Source of the DNA: Polydactylus sextarius
Taxonomy: Eukaryota; Chordata; Actinopteri; Polynemidae
Length of the DNA stretch: 64,000 nucleotides
Assembly (NCBI GenBank): GCA_016801845.1
Contig: CM028909.1
Span: 19,193,313 to 19,257,312, forward strand
Direction of reading: 5' to 3'
The notes beneath the pieces are model-generated. The model worked only from the letters and a program-made list of their open reading frames with translations. It was not told the origin of the DNA and did no database searches. Positions 60,256 to 64,000 of this stretch are shown here, one piece after another; position 1 is the first letter of the stretch; each line of letters opens with the position of its first letter. The translations under genes and the position numbers were made by a program.

Positions 60256-60595
60256 GAGCTTCACAGATGACCTTTAGCAGACGGCGATGACCTTATCGAA
60301 AAACATGATGTCGACCACTTGACATAGAAGCTCATGAGGAGGATTATTTGTGTGAAATGTAAACATCTTTTTTTTTCTTTCTTTTTTGCCTTCGTGATAA
60401 TGTGCAATAATAAACTCTACAATCATAGTGTAAAGTAGGTTAGTCTGCTCATTCCAGACACGATGTTTTATTAACTGGACAGAGAAACACAACCTTCGCA
60501 TGACAGGAGGTGATTGAATACACGGGCACTAACGAGCCTGTCCAGTCTACATTCAGAGTTGTCAGAGATCCAGTGAAAAGGTCTGCCATGGGTCT

Positions 60596-60694
<99 letters not shown>

Positions 60695-61830
60695 AGAGAG
60701 AGAGAGAGAGAGAGAGTGTGTACATGTTTATAGGTGGGGAATGAAATATGTGAAAAACAAAGGGGTGAATATGTTGTTGTTTTCTGAGCTGCTAGATATA
60801 TCATTAATCCTAGGTCAGAGAAAATATGAGACCAAGGCATCCTTCAGATCAGATACTGTTCTGTTGGTTTTGATAAACAGTGAATAACTTATGTGTGGTT
60901 GTTTTTTAAAAAAAAAACGAATTTATTTATATTTTCTGTTCTGTTTTTTTTTTCCATCTTATGCCTGTAGCTGTAGTGGTCCTGTTGACTTGTTTGTTTT
61001 CTTGGTGTTTCAAGTGTCAAATTCTGAATGAAGTGAATTCAAAGTGCAAGAAAGTGGCTCCTAATTGTTTCATGTATGAAAAAAAAAAATGTCTGTCACA
61101 TAATATTCTCTTCCTGTTGAACTTGTAAATTGTGATTTAATGGAACTATTTATGGTGTGTGAGACAAAGAGTATTTGTTGAATTAAGAGATAAATAAATG
61201 AAATATTTTATGGCTGGTGATCCTAATGTTTCTTTTGCCCAGTGAAATGTAACAGGGACCATGACTTTATCTTTCATTTTTAGTCTAAACTTCCTCTTTA
61301 AACCAAAACCACGAGCATTTGAAGACATGACAGATCTACGAGGTGTGAAGTCAGTGTGCTGCCACTTCTTGTTAAGGGTGCATAGGCAAACACACAGTGA
61401 AAACACGGCACTGATCACTGTAGTCAGATTGACACCTCTGAGCCAGAGTACGTGGGAATCCAGAAATAAATAACACAGTAGAAACCTTGAGCCCGAGGTC
61501 ACACCTTTATCTTTTAGAGATGTTAATGACAGAGCAACCAAAACAATTCAGCAGTTTCACTTCCTTCTATAACTAGTTTACTGTGATCTGCATTTATTCA
61601 AAGAATGAGGATGTTGATTAAAAAACGTGTTGCTGATCAGATGAACCTACATTAATCTACATTTAAAAGCACTCATGGCTGCTGTATATTCGTTACAAAG
61701 AAGAATATAATATTCATTCTTCTATCAACAATGAGAGTTCTATACTGTTTTGTTGTTGAATGAGATAGTTTATTATTTTTTACTTGATACATCTCCGCCA
61801 GCTGCCTCAGACTATTGTCAGATGTCCATG
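60256..61830. other. slc32a1 3' UTR and intergenic region
   Basis: Probable 3' UTR to about 61200, interrupted by a long GT/GA microsatellite, then 600 bp of AT-rich DNA before the bpi promoter. No coding exon recognised. Confidence 0.6.
60600..60716. repeat. (TG)n followed by (GA)n microsatellite
   Basis: TG units over 60600-60685, then GA units at 60694-60716. If the downstream poly(A) signal is used, this lies inside the slc32a1 3' UTR. Confidence 0.97.
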
Positions 61831-61905
61831 AGTTTCACTTCTCAATGAAACAGGAAGTAAAAGCTGCAGAGTATAAATCATTCACAGAGAAGACAGTTGT
61901 TCACT
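61831..61905 (+). promoter_or_regulatory. bpi/lbp promoter: ISRE-like, ETS and TATA elements
   Basis: An ISRE-like AGTTTCACTTCT (61831-61842), a PU.1/ETS-type ACAGGAAGTAA (about 61850-61860) and a TATA box TATAAAT (61872-61878) lie in order. They precede a leader exon that ends at the donor ATCAG/GTATG (61955) and splices to the ATG exon at about 62110. Confidence 0.6.
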
Positions 61906-62122
61906 TGTGGGACAAACGTCTGGAGCCTTGTACAGCTTTTCAGATACTTCATCAGGTATGTTGAATAATATCATTACACATAACAAGTTTGATCTTAGAC
62001 TTTATGTTTCTAACAGAAATGCAAATGCCTCAGTGGCTCTTGCTGTTACACTTTGCTCTCTTGATGTTTTATTTAGTGCAACACACTGTCTGTGTTCCTC
62101 ACACCGCAGGGAAACCAGCAAC

Positions 62123-64000
62123 ATGCTGCTGTCTGTGATAGCAGCGCTCACGCTGCTCTCTGGCACCTTTGGACAAAGTCCTGCGATACAAGTGATCATG
62201 ACCGACAAGGGACTTCAGTACGGTAAGACAACATGAGATCATAACATCTAACATCTGCTCTGCACTGTGTCTTCAGGCTACACAGATATTGAACTGCATG
62301 ACATGAGCCAGTCACAAAAACGCAAACTTTCTGTGTTGTTTGTCCCAGGAAAACACAAAGGCACCGACTGGGTTCAGAACCACCTGGAGCTTGTTACTTT
62401 ACCTGACATCAGTGGGTCAGTAATAGGCATAAGCTACACACTGTCAGGGTAGGATTACATTTTTATTTATACTCATGAATATTAATGTGTCTTTTTGGCA
62501 AATAAATAGTTAATTATTTAAAATGATTATTACTCTTCTAAAGAAAAATGCTGCATTTTACTGAATTTTAGTTTAACTTGAGGGAAAATAATCCTGCATT
62601 GTTCTGTTATATATTCTGGAAAAAAAAAAAAAAACATTTCACAGAACACACATACCTAATTAATTTTATGCAAATCTGTTTTTGCTCTTCCCATGTGCTC
62701 TAGCATCAAAATAAGTAAGTGTGACCTTCCAGAGCCTTCTGTTAACTTTTACCCAGATGCCACAGGATTCAAGGTCTCCATATTAGGCCTCAGTGTTGCA
62801 TTATCTGGCGAGTGGAGGACACACTTGGGTCTGATGTAAGTTTTGTCCAACCCCTGTCCAACATGTAACTTCCAGGAACAATCTCAAGGTTTTTCTTGGA
62901 GGAGGAGCCTGTTCAACCAAACTCTTTCACAGAAATATTTAAAAGAGCTAGTGAGGAAGTTAGATTAAGGTTCAAGTTGATCTGGGGTCAGTGAGAAAAC
63001 GAACAGTCTCCAGTGCTGTGACGTTTCAAATCAGTTGTTCATGCATCGATCATATTCTGATCAATGCAAATAGTGTCTGTTAAGTTAGCACAGCACACTG
63101 TCAGTATTAACAACTTAACAAGTTAAAAGGAATTTGGTTGTATGCCAAGCAGCCTTTGTTTTCAGTAACTTCCTGTGGTTTCCCACTTGTGTTAGAAGGT
63201 TTCTAACAAATTGTTGAAAGTAAAAGTAAAATCTACGTTTGCAACACATCTTTATCATTTTAGTTATTTTAACATCCATGCATAAGAACATTGAACATAA
63301 CAAATGAATGAAGTCACATGGTTCTGAACATGAACTTTACACTTTAACTGGCATTTGAATTAAAATTGTAACTTTTCTCCAGATTTAGATTGTTGATGGG
63401 CCAGTGATAATAGCACCATTTTGAATGTCTTGAATGTTAATAACAAAAAAGGAAGAGGAAGTGAGAACAAAGAGAAACTTGTTTATAGAAATCACTACTT
63501 TAAAGACACAGATATATAAAAATAAACAAATGTGGCTTCATGCTTCTGTGTGTCTTTTCAGACATGACGGAGGAACATTTGACTTGGCCATATTTAATGT
63601 GGATACAGTCTCTGCAGTCCACCTAGGGAGAGATGCTGAGGGACGTCTGACTGTCAGCAGTGAGCAGTGTGATGCTCAGGTTGGAAACGTGGACATCAAC
63701 TTCTATGGTGGAGCCAGGTACACTACAACACACGAGACAGACAGATACAAGGGGACGATACAGATGTCAAGATAAAAGCATTTCCCCTCCATTTTCATTT
63801 TGCTATAGCTGGATCTTCAGGGACATTGTCAAGCATTTCAAGCAGCATATTGGCGGTGAAATACAGAGCAGAGTGAGTGTTGCTGTACTTTTTTGTGACA
63901 ACTATCAATGGTGGTCGCAGTATATATAGTTCCTATATAGTTATTAGATCATGCTCAGGTGTATTTTCCTTCCTGTTGTCCCGTCAACAGATTTGTCCAT
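62123..64000 (+). CDS. bpi: BPI/LBP-family lipid-binding innate immunity protein, 3' part beyond the window
   Basis: Coding exons 62123-62222, 62349-62448, 62704-62835, 63562-63717, 63809-63872 and 63991-64000 (cut by the window edge) join in phase. The protein starts with a signal peptide (MLLSVIAALTLLSGTFGQ), then TDKGLQYGKHKG, LVTLPDISGS, GIKISKCDLPEP and DGGTFDLAIFNV. It continues with SSEQCDAQVGNVDINFYGGA and IFRDIVKHFKQHIGGEI and reads into ICP, like the N-terminal barrel of BPI and LBP with its conserved disulphide cysteines. Role in the family: secreted or granule proteins that bind lipopolysaccharide. Bony fish commonly carry a BPI/LBP gene that is not cleanly one or the other, so the symbol is provisional. 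The intron reads on from exon 1 into a frame GYTDIELHD, which I do not take as exon. Confidence 0.88.

Noticed and set aside
62267..62348. Possible coding of the open frame GYTDIELHD between bpi exons 1 and 2
   Set aside because: The GTAAG donor at 62223 and the pyrimidine-rich CCCAG acceptor at 62347 give a direct Y-G-K-H-K-G junction that matches BPI/LBP; the extra frame has no family match.

Overview
The window is nuclear DNA from a bony fish, most likely a percomorph-type teleost. The evidence is spliced vertebrate genes with short GT-AG introns, very many CA/GT and CT microsatellites, a tRNA-derived SINE of the fish type, MITE-like DNA elements, and fish-like versions of eight recognisable vertebrate genes. 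No prokaryotic, viral or intact transposon coding region was seen. The species cannot be named from the sequence.

Layout, left to right. (1) 1-6254, minus: mbd6 (MBD5/6 family), running off the left edge, with its presumed promoter region at about 7.3-8.55 kb. (2) 11437-15141, plus: stac3, a complete 12-coding-exon gene for the skeletal-muscle excitation-contraction coupling adaptor. (3) 17121-17237, minus: a U5 spliceosomal snRNA gene with a proximal (PSE) and a distal (ZNF143/Staf) promoter element at the right distances. (4) 19035-23632, plus: nxph4-like neurexophilin, two coding exons. (5) 24332-32090, plus: shmt2, mitochondrial serine hydroxymethyltransferase, 12 exons. (6) 35626-39572, minus: an ndufa4l2-like small respiratory-chain protein, 4 exons. 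(7) 44666-50362, minus: actr5 (ARP5 of the INO80 remodeller), 9 coding exons. (8) 57913-60255, plus: slc32a1 (vesicular GABA/glycine transporter), 2 exons. (9) 62123-64000, plus: the first six coding exons of a bpi/lbp-family gene, cut by the right edge.

Genes 1-6 correspond to a neighbourhood on human 12q13 (MBD6, STAC3, NXPH4, SHMT2, NDUFA4L2). Genes 7-9 correspond to human 20q11 (ACTR5, SLC32A1, BPI/LBP). The window therefore spans a junction between two ancestral blocks, at about 39.6-44.7 kb. The genes do not form a pathway: they are a muscle adaptor, a synaptic ligand, one-carbon metabolism, respiration, chromatin, inhibitory transmission and innate immunity.

Intergenic DNA carries microsatellites plus several readable regulatory signals: two perfect CTCF-type cores, an RE1/REST-like site and an RFX X-box upstream of slc32a1, NRF1 sites, a full CRE in the nxph4 intron, and an ISRE/ETS/TATA arrangement before bpi. 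Two mobile-element relics are clear: a MITE with perfect 32-bp inverted ends at 9.2 kb, and an approximately 857-bp fold-back element in an actr5 intron. I found no convincing wholly new biological system. The best second-look items are the U5 gene, the block junction, the slc32a1 upstream sites and the fold-back element.
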